A stretch of 64,000 nt of DNA from Streptococcus mitis (GCA_001560895.1 CP014326.1:1190001-1254000); one strand, 5' to 3'; positions 54,195 to 63,685 are shown, counted from the stretch's first letter. Numbers and translations are program-made. The notes: generated by a model from the letters alone, not told the origin.

Positions 54195-54885
54195 ACAGTT
54201 TATCTAAACAATCCAGCAAGTCTTGATAAGAATGGACTTCGTAAGTCGGCTGGGCTTGTGTATGATTTTCTAGGTGATGAGGGTTGTACCAAATCGTGTC
54301 AATTCCAGCATTATTGCCACCTTGAATGTCGGCGGTTAGGGAATCTCCAATCATCAGCGTCTTTTCTTTGCTAAAACCTTCAATCTGCTGACCAATTTTT
54401 TCATAAAAGAGAGCGTCAGGTTTTTGTGTTTGTAGCTGTTCAGAGATAAAGACTTGATTGAAATAAGGTGCCAGACCAGACTGAGCCAAACGCCCTGTCT
54501 GAATAGCAGTAATGCCATTTGTCGCAGCATACAAGTCATAATCACGCTCGATGAGACTGTCCAAGAGTTCATGAGCGCCTGAAAAAGTTTGTCCCTGTTG
54601 AGCTAAGTAAAATTGGTAACGCTGGGCTAGAAAGCTACCGTCTTTTTCCTGTCCAAAATGGGCAAATAAACGAGAAAAGCGCGTGTTAATCAGCTCTTGT
54701 TTACTGATTTTCTTTTGCTCCAAGTCCTTCCAGAGAGCCTTGTTCATAGGAACGTAATAGTCTTTATAAGCCTGAATATCTGCAACCCCTTCTTCCTTTA
54801 GAAGTTGCGTCAAAGCCACATTCTCAGCAGCATCGAAATCAAGAAGAGTGTGATCAAGGTCGAAGAGTAGAAATTTGTAGGACAA
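54193..54885 (-). CDS. HAD-superfamily phosphatase (YjjG-like)
   Basis: 230 residues. Motif I D-L-D-H-T-L-L-D, motif II around A-A-T-N-G, and motif III/IV M-I-G-D-S-L-T-A-D-I. The alpha-helical cap after motif I and the N-terminus match YjjG, a nucleotidase for non-canonical pyrimidine nucleotides. That role would fit its repair-gene neighbours but is inferred. The start is TTG (complement of CAA 54883-54885): no in-frame ATG or GTG lies upstream, and AAAGGAAA is 8 nt before. Confidence 0.88.
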   Translation of the reverse strand: MSYKFLLFDLDHTLLDFDAAENVALTQLLKEEGVADIQAYKDYYVPMNKALWKDLEQKKISKQELINTRFSRLFAHFGQEKDGSFLAQRYQFYLAQQGQTFSGAHELLDSLIERDYDLYAATNGITAIQTGRLAQSGLAPYFNQVFISEQLQTQKPDALFYEKIGQQIEGFSKEKTLMIGDSLTADIQGGNNAGIDTIWYNPHHLENHTQAQPTYEVHSYQDLLDCLDKL

Positions 54886-55220
54886 TTTGAGAGTTTCCTT
54901 TCTGAAAATTCATTAAGAATATTATAACATAAAGCACCTCACACAATTAACTAATTTAATAACTTGAAAAAATTCGAACACTATCCTATACAATTGACAT
55001 CCCAAATCTTTCAGAATAGAGCAATTCTAACTATCGAACACCTCGATTTCATAAATATATATGCAATTCTCGGCATAGAATTCCTATAAACTAAATGTTT
55101 TCGCACTCTTATAAGACATTGATTGCCTTAAATTTTAGTTTCTGAAGGATTCTAAAGCTAGAATAGCTCTAAAATCACGAGAACTAAGGTATTCGAAACC
55201 TAGAAGAACGTATCCACACC
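54886..55220. other. 335-bp gap without a gene
   Basis: AT-rich. It carries the HAD ribosome-binding site at the left. A run of short words (for example TTCTAAAG/GAATAG and TCGAA) recurs loosely, but I see no open frame, repeat family or clear terminator for the ClbS-like gene. Confidence 0.5.
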
Positions 55221-55766
55221 TCAACTACTACACTTACAATTCTTCCTATGCGCTTTGAGTTTTTTCAGAGCCCAATCATAGTGGCTTGACGTGCTACTAA
55301 CAAAGTAGGAACCTAGACTTGTTCCTCCCGTCCACCTATAGATACCTTTGGCAAAGAGTTCGTCATTGCTAAAGCTTTCCATCAACTCTAACACTTCTTT
55401 ATGTGATTGTTCCAAGAGTCTAGTCGCTTCTTCTAAGGACGTTTTCTGGTGCTTATTCCAAAAAACGACATTCATTTCTCCATAAGTTTTCCAATTATAA
55501 GGTTCAGGAAGAAAAGGTCTTTCGTGACCTTTTTGATTAGAATGAACCCAAGTCAAAAGTAACTGATGCCATTCATAGAGATGGATCAAAACATCCCGTA
55601 GATTCTTATCCCTTTTCCAGTGGGCTTCTTTTTTCTTTGGGTCTCTTGAAAAATCAAATGGAGTCTGTAGCTCATCTTCACTTAGTTGGGAGATGAAACG
55701 ATTGAGCTTTTCATAGTTTTCCTTAGAGGCCAGTATTAGCTCCTCTTTTGTTTTTGGTCTAGGCAC
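55221..55766 (-). CDS. ClbS/DfsB-family four-helix-bundle protein (DUF1706)
   Basis: 181 residues. The N-terminal P-R-P-K-T-K-E-E-L...Y-E-K-L-N, the D-P-K-K-K-E-A-H-W-K-R-D-K-N-L-R-D-V-L-I-H-L-Y-E-W-H region and a late S-S-T-S-S-H-Y-D-W-A-L-K-K are typical. Family members include ClbS, which protects against the genotoxin colibactin; most, including this, have no known target. The start is GTG (55764-55766), preceded by AAGGGAGA. Ends with a basic cysteine-bearing tail (N-C-K-C). Confidence 0.82.
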   Translation of the reverse strand: MPRPKTKEELILASKENYEKLNRFISQLSEDELQTPFDFSRDPKKKEAHWKRDKNLRDVLIHLYEWHQLLLTWVHSNQKGHERPFLPEPYNWKTYGEMNVVFWNKHQKTSLEEATRLLEQSHKEVLELMESFSNDELFAKGIYRWTGGTSLGSYFVSSTSSHYDWALKKLKAHRKNCKCSS

Positions 55767-55822
55767 AGAGTTTCTCCCTTCATATTGCTAGTTATTATGA
55801 GAATTTTTTCTCCTTTAAATCT

Positions 55823-56317
55823 CTATAACTTATCCTTTAATTTCTCAACAAAGAGATAGGCTGCTGGACAGGTCAAGGTATTTTTAATCGTTAAATGGTT
55901 GATTTGATGAATTTTTTTACGGTCTGTATGGGGGAACTCTCGACAGGCCTTTGGACGAACGTCATAGATGGAACAGAGATTATCTCCTCCTAAAAAGGGA
56001 CAGGGCATAGATTTGAAAACCTTGTCCCCATCTTCATCTACCTGCAAAAACTCTGCTTCAAAAGCAGGTAATTTCATCTTAAAATACTTGGCGATTCGTG
56101 TAATATCCGCTTCTTTAAAGTCAGGCCCCAATGTCTTGCAACAGTTAGCACAGGCCGTACAATCAATCTCCGCAAAGACTTCTTGGTGAATCTGTTGGGC
56201 TATCTTATCTAGATTTTTTGGTGGCTTTTTCTTTAAATTGGCTAAAACTTTTCGATGCTCCTTCTGCTTTTGTAAGGCTAGCTGGTGGTAATACTCAATA
56301 TCAATTTCTTTAGACAT
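55823..56317 (-). CDS. YkgJ-family cysteine-cluster protein
   Basis: 164 residues. The cysteine pattern C-T-A-C-A-N-C-C...C-P-F-L...C-S-I-Y-D-V-R-P-K-A-C-R-E-F-P...C-P-A identifies the zinc/iron-chelating YkgJ/CxxCxxCC family. Function unknown; metal binding is likely, perhaps zinc or an Fe-S cluster. Soluble, cytoplasmic. ATG follows AGAGAG. Lies 56 nt before the ClbS-like gene on the same strand. Confidence 0.88.
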   Translation of the reverse strand: MSKEIDIEYYHQLALQKQKEHRKVLANLKKKPPKNLDKIAQQIHQEVFAEIDCTACANCCKTLGPDFKEADITRIAKYFKMKLPAFEAEFLQVDEDGDKVFKSMPCPFLGGDNLCSIYDVRPKACREFPHTDRKKIHQINHLTIKNTLTCPAAYLFVEKLKDKL

Positions 56318-56414
56318 GATTTCTCTCTTATTCTATTTATTTCTCCTATTATATCATGCCTCTGACTCATTGAAAAGTGGACTTTACAAGACTATACTAT
56401 TCCCGAATGTAGCA

Positions 56415-56443
56415 AAAAACCTTGCAACTAGGTTACAAGGTTA
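56415..56443 (-). terminator. Terminator of ptsHI
   Basis: AACCTTG / CAAGGTT stem with 11-nt loop and a TTTTTT run on the minus strand, 7 nt past the ptsI stop. Confidence 0.88.
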
Positions 56444-56449
56444 ATGACA

Positions 56450-58183
56450 TTAATCGAAGTTAACGTATTCTTTTTGAAGTTCAAGAACTTCTTCCATTGT
56501 TGAACACTCTGTAAGGGCACGGTTAGCGTACTCTTCCATCTTAGCAGTATCCAATTTCTTCATCAAGCTACGTGTACGAAGTACTGATGTTGCTGACATA
56601 GAGAACTCATCCAAGCCCATTCCGACAAGAAGTGGAACAGCTTTTTGGTCACCAGCCATCTCACCACACATACCAGCCCATTTACCTTCAGCGTGAGCTG
56701 CCTTGATAACGTTGTTGATCAAGCGAAGGATTGATGGGTTATATGGTTGGTAAAGGTATGAAACTTGTTCGTTCATACGGTCTGCTGCCATTGAGTATTG
56801 GATCAAGTCGTTTGTACCAATTGACATGAAGTCTACTTCTTTTGCAAATTGGTCTGCAAGCATCGCTGCTGCAGGGATTTCAATCATGATACCAACTTGG
56901 ATATCATCCGCAACTGCAACACCTTCAGCAAGAAGGTTTGCTTTTTCTTCTTCATAAACTGCTTTAGCTGCACGGAATTCTTTCAAAAGGGCAACCATTG
57001 GGAACATGATACGCAATTGACCATGAACAGAAGCACGAAGAAGGGCACGGATTTGTGTACGGAACATTGCATCTCCAGTTTCAGAAATAGAGATACGAAG
57101 GGCACGGAATCCAAGGAATGGGTTCATTTCATGTGGCATATCGAAGTAAGGAAGTTCCTTATCTCCACCGATATCCATTGTACGAACAACCACTGGTTTA
57201 CCATTCATTCCCTCAAGTACAGCCTTATATGCTTCATACTGCTCATCTTCAGTTGGGAAGTCTTGAGAATCCATGTACAAGAATTCTGTACGGTAAAGTC
57301 CAACAGCTTCTGCACCGTTGTTGTTAACACCTTCAACGTCTTTTGGAGTACCGATGTTAGCAGCCAACTCGAAGTGTTTACCGTCAGCAGTCACTGTTTG
57401 AGCATCTTTCAAAAGTGCCCATTCAGCTTTTTGTTTAGCATAAGCTTCACCAGCTGCTTTAAATTCTGCCGCTTGTCCATCTGTTGGGTTGATAATCACT
57501 TCACCAGTAATTCCGTTAACGGCAAGGATATCACCGTCTTTCACTACTTCAGTGATGTTATTTGTTCCCAATACAGCTGCAATTTCAAGTGTACGTGCCA
57601 TGATAGCTGAGTGGCTTGTACGTCCACCGATATTTGTTACAAAAGCTTTTACAAAGTTTTTGTCCAATTGAGCTGTATCAGATGGTGTCAAGTCATGTGC
57701 AATCACGATTACTTCTTCATTGATTGAAGCTGGGTTTGGCAATTTCTTACCAAGAAGGTTTGCCAACACACGTTTTGTCACGTCGCGGATATCCGCTGCA
57801 CGTTCTTGCATGTATGGGTTGTCTTCCATGCCTTCAAAGATAGTGATGAACATGTCAGTCACTTCTTTAAGACCTGCTTCTGCATTGACTTTCTTGGCAC
57901 GGATTGTTTCTTTAATCTGACCAATCAATTCTGGGTCAGAAAGAACCATCAAATGAGCGTCAAAAACTTGAGCCGCTTCTTCACCAAGCGTACCTACAGC
58001 TTTCTCACGGATAAGAGAAAGCTCGTTTTGGGAAGCTTCAAGAGCTACATCCAAACGAGCCTCTTCTGCGTTTGTATCTTCGACTGAAACAGTCTCGAAT
58101 GACAAATCCGGTTGAACGAGTAGATATGCTTTTGCAACTGCAACACCGTCAGATGCCGCGATTCCTTTAAGCATTTCTGTCAT
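56450..58183 (-). CDS. ptsI: Phosphoenolpyruvate-protein phosphotransferase, Enzyme I
   Basis: 577 residues. Takes phosphate from PEP to HPr for all PTS sugars. Phosphorylated His191 in G-G-R-T-S-H-S-A-I, the PEP-binding G-I-M-I-E-I-P-A-A, and the catalytic Cys in M-C-G-E-M-A-G are all present. Highly biased codons fit its abundance. Starts 5 nt after ptsH, so it is translated from the same transcript. Confidence 0.97.
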   Translation of the reverse strand: MTEMLKGIAASDGVAVAKAYLLVQPDLSFETVSVEDTNAEEARLDVALEASQNELSLIREKAVGTLGEEAAQVFDAHLMVLSDPELIGQIKETIRAKKVNAEAGLKEVTDMFITIFEGMEDNPYMQERAADIRDVTKRVLANLLGKKLPNPASINEEVIVIAHDLTPSDTAQLDKNFVKAFVTNIGGRTSHSAIMARTLEIAAVLGTNNITEVVKDGDILAVNGITGEVIINPTDGQAAEFKAAGEAYAKQKAEWALLKDAQTVTADGKHFELAANIGTPKDVEGVNNNGAEAVGLYRTEFLYMDSQDFPTEDEQYEAYKAVLEGMNGKPVVVRTMDIGGDKELPYFDMPHEMNPFLGFRALRISISETGDAMFRTQIRALLRASVHGQLRIMFPMVALLKEFRAAKAVYEEEKANLLAEGVAVADDIQVGIMIEIPAAAMLADQFAKEVDFMSIGTNDLIQYSMAADRMNEQVSYLYQPYNPSILRLINNVIKAAHAEGKWAGMCGEMAGDQKAVPLLVGMGLDEFSMSATSVLRTRSLMKKLDTAKMEEYANRALTECSTMEEVLELQKEYVNFD

Positions 58184-58188
58184 TTTCC

Positions 58189-58452
58189 TTATGCCAATCC
58201 TTCTTTTTCCATTGTTTCTGAGATTGCAGCGATAGCGTCATCTGCATCTGCACCTTCAGCTGAGATAGTTACGTCAGCACCTTGGCCAACACCAAGACTC
58301 ATAACACCCATGATTGATTTAAGGTTAACTGATTTACCTTTGTACTCAAGAGTGATATCTGAAGCAAATTTGCTAGCAGTTTGTACCAACAATGTTGCTG
58401 GACGTGCGTGAATACCTGTTTCTGCCACTACGTGGAAATCTTTAGAAGCCAT
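58189..58452 (-). CDS. ptsH: Phosphocarrier protein HPr
   Basis: 87 residues. His15 (G-I-H-A-R-P) is the phosphoryl carrier and Ser46 (N-L-K-S-I-M-G) the HPrK target that drives CcpA-dependent catabolite control. Promoter TTGAAA-17-TATAAT with an extended -10 (58515-58543) and AAAGGAG upstream. Very strong codon bias. Confidence 0.98.
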   Translation of the reverse strand: MASKDFHVVAETGIHARPATLLVQTASKFASDITLEYKGKSVNLKSIMGVMSLGVGQGADVTISAEGADADDAIAAISETMEKEGLA

Positions 58453-58514
58453 AGTTTGACTCTCCTTTTGTTCTTTCTTTTTTGAGTTATATGTGATAAC
58501 CCTTACAATTTGGT

Positions 58515-58543
58515 ATTATATCATCTTCTCGGATTTTTTTCAA
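58515..58543 (-). promoter_or_regulatory. ptsHI promoter
   Basis: Minus strand TTGAAA (58538-58543), 17 bp, TATAAT (58515-58520) with TG one base upstream. Confidence 0.82.
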
Positions 58544-58612
58544 GCATTTTATGGGATTTATTCGATTTCCTTTCAGATAACTTCCTGAAAATCTTCTATT
58601 CTAGATAACAAA

Positions 58613-58690
58613 ACACAGGATATAGTTTTCCAAAAAACTACTTGTAGGATAACTATCACTATTTCACAAAACAAACACTACATATTGTGT
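58613..58690 (+). promoter_or_regulatory. Two NrdR-type boxes upstream of nrdH
   Basis: ACACAGGATATAGTTT (58613-58628) and ACACTACATATTGTGT (58675-58690) resemble the NrdR consensus ACACWATATATWGTGT; the second is the better match. Their starts are 62 bp apart, about six helical turns, twice the usual three-turn spacing. Confidence 0.6.
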
Positions 58691-58739
58691 TTTGTGACCT
58701 CGAGTAGAAAAATAGACCACTATATTTAGTTTCAAATCA

Positions 58740-58767
58740 TTGACAAAAATTTATTTTCTGATATACT
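58740..58767 (+). promoter_or_regulatory. nrdH promoter
   Basis: TTGACA (58740-58745), 16 bp, TATACT (58762-58767) with a TG upstream; AAGAGGAG then gives nrdH. The rest of the 350-bp gap holds only the ptsH promoter and NrdR boxes. Confidence 0.85.
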
Positions 58768-58802
58768 AAGAAAGTAATCTATTTTGAAAGAGGAGTTACA
58801 CA

Positions 58803-59021
58803 ATGGTAACCGTTTATTCTAAAAACAACTGTGTCCAATGTAAGATGACCAAACGTTTCTTGGACAGTAATAATGTCGCTTATCGTGAAATCAATCTTGA
58901 TGAGCAACCTGAGTACATCGATCAAGTTAAAGAGCTCGGTTTCAGCGCAGCTCCTGTTATCCAAACACCAACTGAAGTCTTTTCAGGTTTCCAACCAGGA
59001 AAATTGAAACAATTAGCATAA
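58803..59021 (+). CDS. nrdH: Glutaredoxin-like NrdH, electron donor
   Basis: 72 residues. C-V-Q-C (Cys10, Cys13) near the N-terminus and the NrdH-specific W/F-S-G-F-x-P-G-K-L stretch. Reduced by thioredoxin reductase, it supplies electrons to NrdE. First of the nrdH-nrdE-nrdF set. A hairpin terminator follows it before nrdE. Confidence 0.95.
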   Translation: MVTVYSKNNCVQCKMTKRFLDSNNVAYREINLDEQPEYIDQVKELGFSAAPVIQTPTEVFSGFQPGKLKQLA

Positions 59022-59046
59022 TCTTAGTACATCATCCAGAAGAAAC

Positions 59047-59078
59047 TGCTTCTAGGGCTAACTTAGAAGCCTTTCTTT
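59047..59078 (+). terminator. Partial terminator between nrdH and nrdE
   Basis: GCTTCTA / TAGAAGC perfect stem with 9-nt loop followed by CTTTCTTTT. No promoter is seen between it and nrdE, so some read-through must occur. Confidence 0.75.
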
Positions 59079-59101
59079 TGTAATTAGATAAGGGAAATTT
59101 T

Positions 59102-61261
59102 ATGGGATTAAAACATCTTGAAGACGTGACTTACTTCCGTCTCAATAACGAAATCAACCGTCCTGTTAATGGACAAATCATGCTTCATAAAGATAAGGAA
59201 GCCTTGGATGCTTTCTTTAAAGAAAATGTAGTTCCAAATACTATGGTTTTTGATTCAATCAAAGATAAAATCAACTACCTCATTGAACACAACTACATCG
59301 AAACAGCCTTTATCAAGAAATACCGTCCAGAATTTTTGGAAGAATTGCATCAATTTATCAAAGAACAAAACTTCCAATTCAAGTCTTTCATGGCAGCCTA
59401 TAAGTTTTACAATCAATATGCCTTAAAGACTAACGACGGTGAATATTATCTTGAAAGTATGGAAGACCGCGTCTTCTTTAACGCCCTTTATTTCGCTGAT
59501 GGCAATGAAGCTATTGCAATCGATATTGCCAATGAAATCATCCACCAACGCTACCAACCTGCTACTCCTTCCTTCTTGAATGCTGGACGTGCTCGTCGTG
59601 GAGAGTTGGTATCATGTTTTCTGATCCAAGTAACTGATGATATGAACTCTATCGGACGTTCTATCAACTCAGCTCTTCAACTGTCACGTATCGGTGGTGG
59701 TGTGGGGATTTCCCTCAGCAACCTTCGTGAAGCTGGTGCACCAATCAAAGGTTATGAAGGAGCAGCTTCTGGTGTCGTACCAGTCATGAAACTCTTCGAA
59801 GATAGCTTCTCTTACTCAAACCAATTGGGTCAACGTCAAGGTGCTGGTGTTGTCTACCTCAACGTCTTCCACCCAGATATCATCGCCTTCCTTTCAACTA
59901 AGAAAGAAAACGCCGATGAAAAAGTTCGTGTTAAGACCCTTTCACTTGGTGTTGTGGTGCCCGATAAATTCTACGAATTAGCACGTAAAAATGAAGAAAT
60001 GTACCTCTTCAGCCCATACTCTGTAGAGCTTGAATACGGGGTACCATTCAACTACATCGACATCACTGAGAAATACGATGAACTAGTTGCAAATCCAAAT
60101 ATTCGCAAGACAAAAATCAAGGCGCGTGATTTGGAAACTGAAATCTCTAAATTGCAACAAGAATCTGGCTACCCTTATGTCGTCAACATTGATACGGCTA
60201 ACCGTGCAAATCCTGTTGATGGTAAGATTATCATGAGTAACTTGTGTTCTGAGATTCTTCAAGTCCAAGAACCAAGCTTGATCAACGATGCTCAAGAATT
60301 CCTTCAAATGGGAACAGACGTTTCATGTAACCTTGGTTCAACCAACGTGGTCAACATGATGACTTCACCTGACTTTGGTCGTTCTATCCGTTCTATGGTT
60401 CGTGCCTTAACTTTCGTTACAGATAGTTCACACATCGTAGCTGTTCCTACCATCAATCACGGAAATAGCCAAGCCCACACCTTTGGTCTTGGTGCCATGG
60501 GACTTCACAGCTACCTTGCACAACAATTGATTGAATATGGATCGCCTGAGTCTGTTGAATTTACAAGCATCTACTTCATGCTCATGAACTACTGGACCTT
60601 GGTAGAATCAAACAATATCGCGCGTGAACGTGGTATTACCTTCCATAACTTTGAAAAATCAGACTATGCTAACGGAAGCTACTTCGACAAGTATGTAACT
60701 GGAGAATTTGTTCCAAAATCAGACCGTATTAAAGAACTCTTCAAAGATGTCTTTATCCCAAGTGCTGCTGACTGGGCTGAACTTCGCGACAAGGTTCAAG
60801 CAGATGGTCTTTACCACCAAAACCGCCTTGCTGTAGCGCCAAATGGTTCTATCAGCTACATCAACGACGTTTCTGCTTCTATCCACCCGATTACACAACG
60901 TATCGAAGAACGCCAAGAGAAGAAAATCGGTAAAATCTACTACCCTGCTGCTGGCTTGTCAACAGAAACCATTCCATACTACACTTCTGCCTACGACATG
61001 GATATGCGTAAGGTGATTGATGTTTACGCTGCTGCAACTGAGCACGTGGACCAAGGACTTTCACTCACCCTCTTCATGCGTAGTGATATTCCAAAAGGAC
61101 TTTACGAATGGAAGAAGGAAAATAAACAAACAACACGTGACTTGTCTATTCTTCGTAACTATGCCTTTAACAAGGGTATCAAATCTATCTACTACGTCCG
61201 TACCTTTACAGATGATGGTGGAGAAGTCGGTGCTAACCAATGTGAAAGCTGTGTGATTTAA
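59102..61261 (+). CDS. nrdE: Class Ib ribonucleotide reductase large chain
   Basis: 719 residues. Makes deoxynucleotides from NDPs under aerobic conditions. Substrate-site cysteine in S-C-F-L-I-Q, the N-L-C-S-E-I pair and the C-terminal shuttle Cys714/Cys717 (C-E-S-C-V-I) are visible. It lacks the long N-terminal ATP cone of class Ia. A strong terminator separates it from nrdF. Confidence 0.97.
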   Translation: MGLKHLEDVTYFRLNNEINRPVNGQIMLHKDKEALDAFFKENVVPNTMVFDSIKDKINYLIEHNYIETAFIKKYRPEFLEELHQFIKEQNFQFKSFMAAYKFYNQYALKTNDGEYYLESMEDRVFFNALYFADGNEAIAIDIANEIIHQRYQPATPSFLNAGRARRGELVSCFLIQVTDDMNSIGRSINSALQLSRIGGGVGISLSNLREAGAPIKGYEGAASGVVPVMKLFEDSFSYSNQLGQRQGAGVVYLNVFHPDIIAFLSTKKENADEKVRVKTLSLGVVVPDKFYELARKNEEMYLFSPYSVELEYGVPFNYIDITEKYDELVANPNIRKTKIKARDLETEISKLQQESGYPYVVNIDTANRANPVDGKIIMSNLCSEILQVQEPSLINDAQEFLQMGTDVSCNLGSTNVVNMMTSPDFGRSIRSMVRALTFVTDSSHIVAVPTINHGNSQAHTFGLGAMGLHSYLAQQLIEYGSPESVEFTSIYFMLMNYWTLVESNNIARERGITFHNFEKSDYANGSYFDKYVTGEFVPKSDRIKELFKDVFIPSAADWAELRDKVQADGLYHQNRLAVAPNGSISYINDVSASIHPITQRIEERQEKKIGKIYYPAAGLSTETIPYYTSAYDMDMRKVIDVYAAATEHVDQGLSLTLFMRSDIPKGLYEWKKENKQTTRDLSILRNYAFNKGIKSIYYVRTFTDDGGEVGANQCESCVI

Positions 61262-61347
61262 TCTTTGCTTGAGGAAACTACATTTACTCAGGCTATCGAT
61301 TCATTTACCAAGCTAAACTGGAATAAGCATCTACACTATGAAATATC

Positions 61348-61371
61348 AAAAAGTCGGGCTTCCGACTTTTT
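61348..61371. terminator. Terminator between nrdE and nrdF
   Basis: AAAAAGTCGG / CCGACTTTTT perfect 10-bp stem with GCTT loop, 86 nt past the nrdE stop. Confidence 0.92.
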
Positions 61372-61450
61372 GTGCGATACTCCTCTAGATTTATGATAAA
61401 ATAGAGGTAATTGTGAGTTCGCAATACTAAACACAGAAAGAGATTTCAAA

Positions 61451-62413
61451 ATGGAAACTTACTACAAAGCCATTAACTGGAATGCCATCGAAGATGTCAT
61501 CGACAAATCAACTTGGGAAAAACTGACGGAGCAATTCTGGCTTGATACACGTATTCCCTTATCAAATGACTTGGATGACTGGAGAAAGCTATCAAATGTA
61601 GAAAAAGACTTGGTAGGAAAAGTCTTTGGTGGTTTAACCCTTCTCGACACTATGCAATCTGAAACTGGGGTTCAAGCCCTTCGCGCAGACATCCGTACAC
61701 CACATGAGGAAGCTGTTTTCAATAATATCCAATTTATGGAATCTGTCCACGCAAAATCTTACTCATCAATCTTTTCTACTTTGAATACTAAGGCTGAGAT
61801 TGAAGAAATTTTCGAATGGACCAATACCAATCCTTACCTACAAAAGAAGGCTGAGATTGTCAACGAAATCTACCTCAACGGTAGCCCACTTGAAAAGAAA
61901 GTTGCCAGTGTCTTCCTCGAAACCTTCCTCTTCTACTCTGGTTTCTTCACGCCGCTCTACTACCTTGGTAATAACAAACTAGCCAACGTTGCGGAAATCA
62001 TCAAATTAATTATTCGTGATGAGTCTGTTCACGGAACCTACATCGGTTACAAATTCCAACTTGGTTTCAATGAATTGCCTGAAGAAGAGCAAGAAAAACT
62101 CAAAGAATGGATGTACGACCTGCTCTACACTCTTTACGAGAACGAAGAAGGTTATACAGAGAGCCTCTATGATGGTGTTGGTTGGACGGAAGAAGTCAAA
62201 ACCTTCCTTCGCTACAATGCTAACAAGGCACTCATGAACCTGGGGCAAGATCCACTCTTCCCAGATTCAGCAGATGATGTGAACCCAATCGTTATGAACG
62301 GTATTTCAACAGGGACATCTAACCACGACTTCTTCTCTCAAGTCGGAAATGGTTACCTTCTTGGTGAAGTTGAAGCCATGCAAGACGATGACTACAACTA
62401 CGGTTTAGACTAA
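61451..62413 (+). CDS. nrdF: Class Ib ribonucleotide reductase small chain (radical protein)
   Basis: 320 residues. Carries the dimetal site and tyrosyl radical: Q-F-M-E-S-V-H-A-K-S-Y and the second R-D-E-S-V-H-G ligand helix are complete. In streptococci the cofactor is usually dimanganese made with NrdI, which is not in this window. Its own promoter (TG-A-TAAAAT near 61400) follows the nrdE terminator. Confidence 0.97.
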   Translation: METYYKAINWNAIEDVIDKSTWEKLTEQFWLDTRIPLSNDLDDWRKLSNVEKDLVGKVFGGLTLLDTMQSETGVQALRADIRTPHEEAVFNNIQFMESVHAKSYSSIFSTLNTKAEIEEIFEWTNTNPYLQKKAEIVNEIYLNGSPLEKKVASVFLETFLFYSGFFTPLYYLGNNKLANVAEIIKLIIRDESVHGTYIGYKFQLGFNELPEEEQEKLKEWMYDLLYTLYENEEGYTESLYDGVGWTEEVKTFLRYNANKALMNLGQDPLFPDSADDVNPIVMNGISTGTSNHDFFSQVGNGYLLGEVEAMQDDDYNYGLD

Positions 62414-62436
62414 GTCAACAATTTCAGAAGTGATAT

Positions 62437-62475
62437 AAATATCATGGTTTGTTTAAAACAACCATGATATTTTTG
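62437..62475 (+). terminator. nrdF terminator
   Basis: AAATATCATGGTT / AACCATGATATTT perfect 13-bp stem, 10-nt loop and T-rich tail. Confidence 0.92.
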
Positions 62476-62502
62476 TTTTTGTTTTCTTTTGTTTTTTAAA
62501 TT

Positions 62503-62531
62503 GATTGATTTAATACTTTATGATAAAATAG
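62503..62531 (+). promoter_or_regulatory. lacR-like promoter
   Basis: TTGATT, 17 bp, TAAAAT with TG one base upstream (extended -10), then GAGGTG and the ATG at 62555. Confidence 0.7.
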
Positions 62532-62554
62532 TAATAGAAATAGAGGTGATAACG

Positions 62555-63322
62555 ATGCTAAAGCAGGAAAAACTAGATAATATTCTAGAAACAGTAAATA
62601 CAAAGGGAACTATTACTGTAAAAGAAATCATGACTCGCTTGGATGTATCAGATATGACTGCTAGACGCTACTTGCAAGAGTTGGCAGACAAGGATCTACT
62701 TGTTCGAGTACACGGGGGAGCTGAGAAAATTCGCACAGGTTCTATTTTGAATAATGAACGTTCCAATATTGAAAAACAAAGCTTACAAATCGCAGAAAAA
62801 CAAGAAATTAGCCGTTTTGCAGGCCATTTAATTGATGAGGGTGAAACTATTTTTATCGGCCCTGGTACGACCTTAGAATCTTTTGCCCGTGAACTTCCAA
62901 TTGATAATATTCGTGTTGTAACAAACAGTTTACCAGTCTTTCTCATTCTAAACGAACGAAAACTAACAGATTTGATTTTAATCGGTGGAAACTATCGCTC
63001 TATCACTGGAGCTTTTGTGGGAACACTAACCTTGCAAAACTTAGCCAATCTCCAATTTTCTAAAGCTTTCGTGAGCTGTAATGGTATTAAGGACAATGCG
63101 ATTGCGACCTTTAGTGAAGAGGAAGGTGAATCCCAACGCATCGCCCTCAATAATTCCAATAAAAAATACTTACTAGCTGACAATAGTAAGTTCAATAAGT
63201 TTGATTTTTACACCTTCTACAATATCTCAGATATTGATACCATCGTTTCAGACTCTAAACTGAGCAAAGAAACCTTTGAACAACTTTCAAAACAAACAAA
63301 AATTATTCTTTCTAAACCATAA
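62555..63322 (+). CDS. lacR: DeoR-family repressor, LacR-like
   Basis: 255 residues. N-terminal DeoR helix-turn-helix (about 5-57: T-I-T-V-K-E-I-M...D-M-T-A-R-R-Y-L) and the C-terminal DeoRC phosphosugar-sensing domain with I-F-I-G-P-G-T-T, V-V-T-N-S and the late A-D-N-S-K-F. The ATG at 62555 is used because GAGGTG precedes it and the HTH then starts at the family position. It faces lacG and probably represses the lac (tagatose-pathway/phospho-beta-galactosidase) genes. Confidence 0.9.
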   Translation: MLKQEKLDNILETVNTKGTITVKEIMTRLDVSDMTARRYLQELADKDLLVRVHGGAEKIRTGSILNNERSNIEKQSLQIAEKQEISRFAGHLIDEGETIFIGPGTTLESFARELPIDNIRVVTNSLPVFLILNERKLTDLILIGGNYRSITGAFVGTLTLQNLANLQFSKAFVSCNGIKDNAIATFSEEEGESQRIALNNSNKKYLLADNSKFNKFDFYTFYNISDIDTIVSDSKLSKETFEQLSKQTKIILSKP

Positions 63323-63344
63323 AAATGAGGATTAATAAAAATAT

Positions 63345-63393
63345 AAAATGCGTCACATCAAGAAAATAAGAATCTTGATATGACGCATTTTTT
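63345..63393. terminator. Bidirectional terminator after lacR
   Basis: AAAATGCGTCA and ATCAAGA arms pair with TCTTGAT and TGACGCATTTT (single bulges), with A- and T-runs. Serves lacR and the small gene facing it. Confidence 0.93.
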
Positions 63394-63427
63394 GATGAAG
63401 ATTTTTACAAAGAGTTTCCTAGATTCT

Positions 63428-63685
63428 TTATGATTGTTGAAACGGCATAAAATCTGAATCAAAGGAGATATTATCCCGTTCTTCAGGACTGATAAAATTT
63501 AAAAAGATATTTTTAAATTCTTCCAGCTCATAGTCTGAATGGCAAATCCATTCTTTACCGGTAGAGACATACCATTTCCCAAGTTTTTTCAGCTCCTCAT
63601 TAGTCAAACAAGGTATTTGAGAACATTTATCAAAATTGATAATATAAACTTTTTCATAAATAGATTGGATAAAATCTTTGAACAT
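63428..63685 (-). CDS. Small hypothetical protein, 85 residues
   Basis: Not recognised. GAGGT 7 nt before the ATG at 63683-63685 and a terminator downstream make it a likely real gene. The product is acidic and soluble, with a few cysteines (C-S-Q-I-P-C and I-C-H), aromatic residues (K-W-Y, E-W-I) and no signal or membrane segment. It sits between lacR and lacG on the lacG strand, 42 nt past the lacG stop, and could be read with lacG. Confidence 0.6.
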   Translation of the reverse strand: MFKDFIQSIYEKVYIINFDKCSQIPCLTNEELKKLGKWYVSTGKEWICHSDYELEEFKNIFLNFISPEERDNISFDSDFMPFQQS

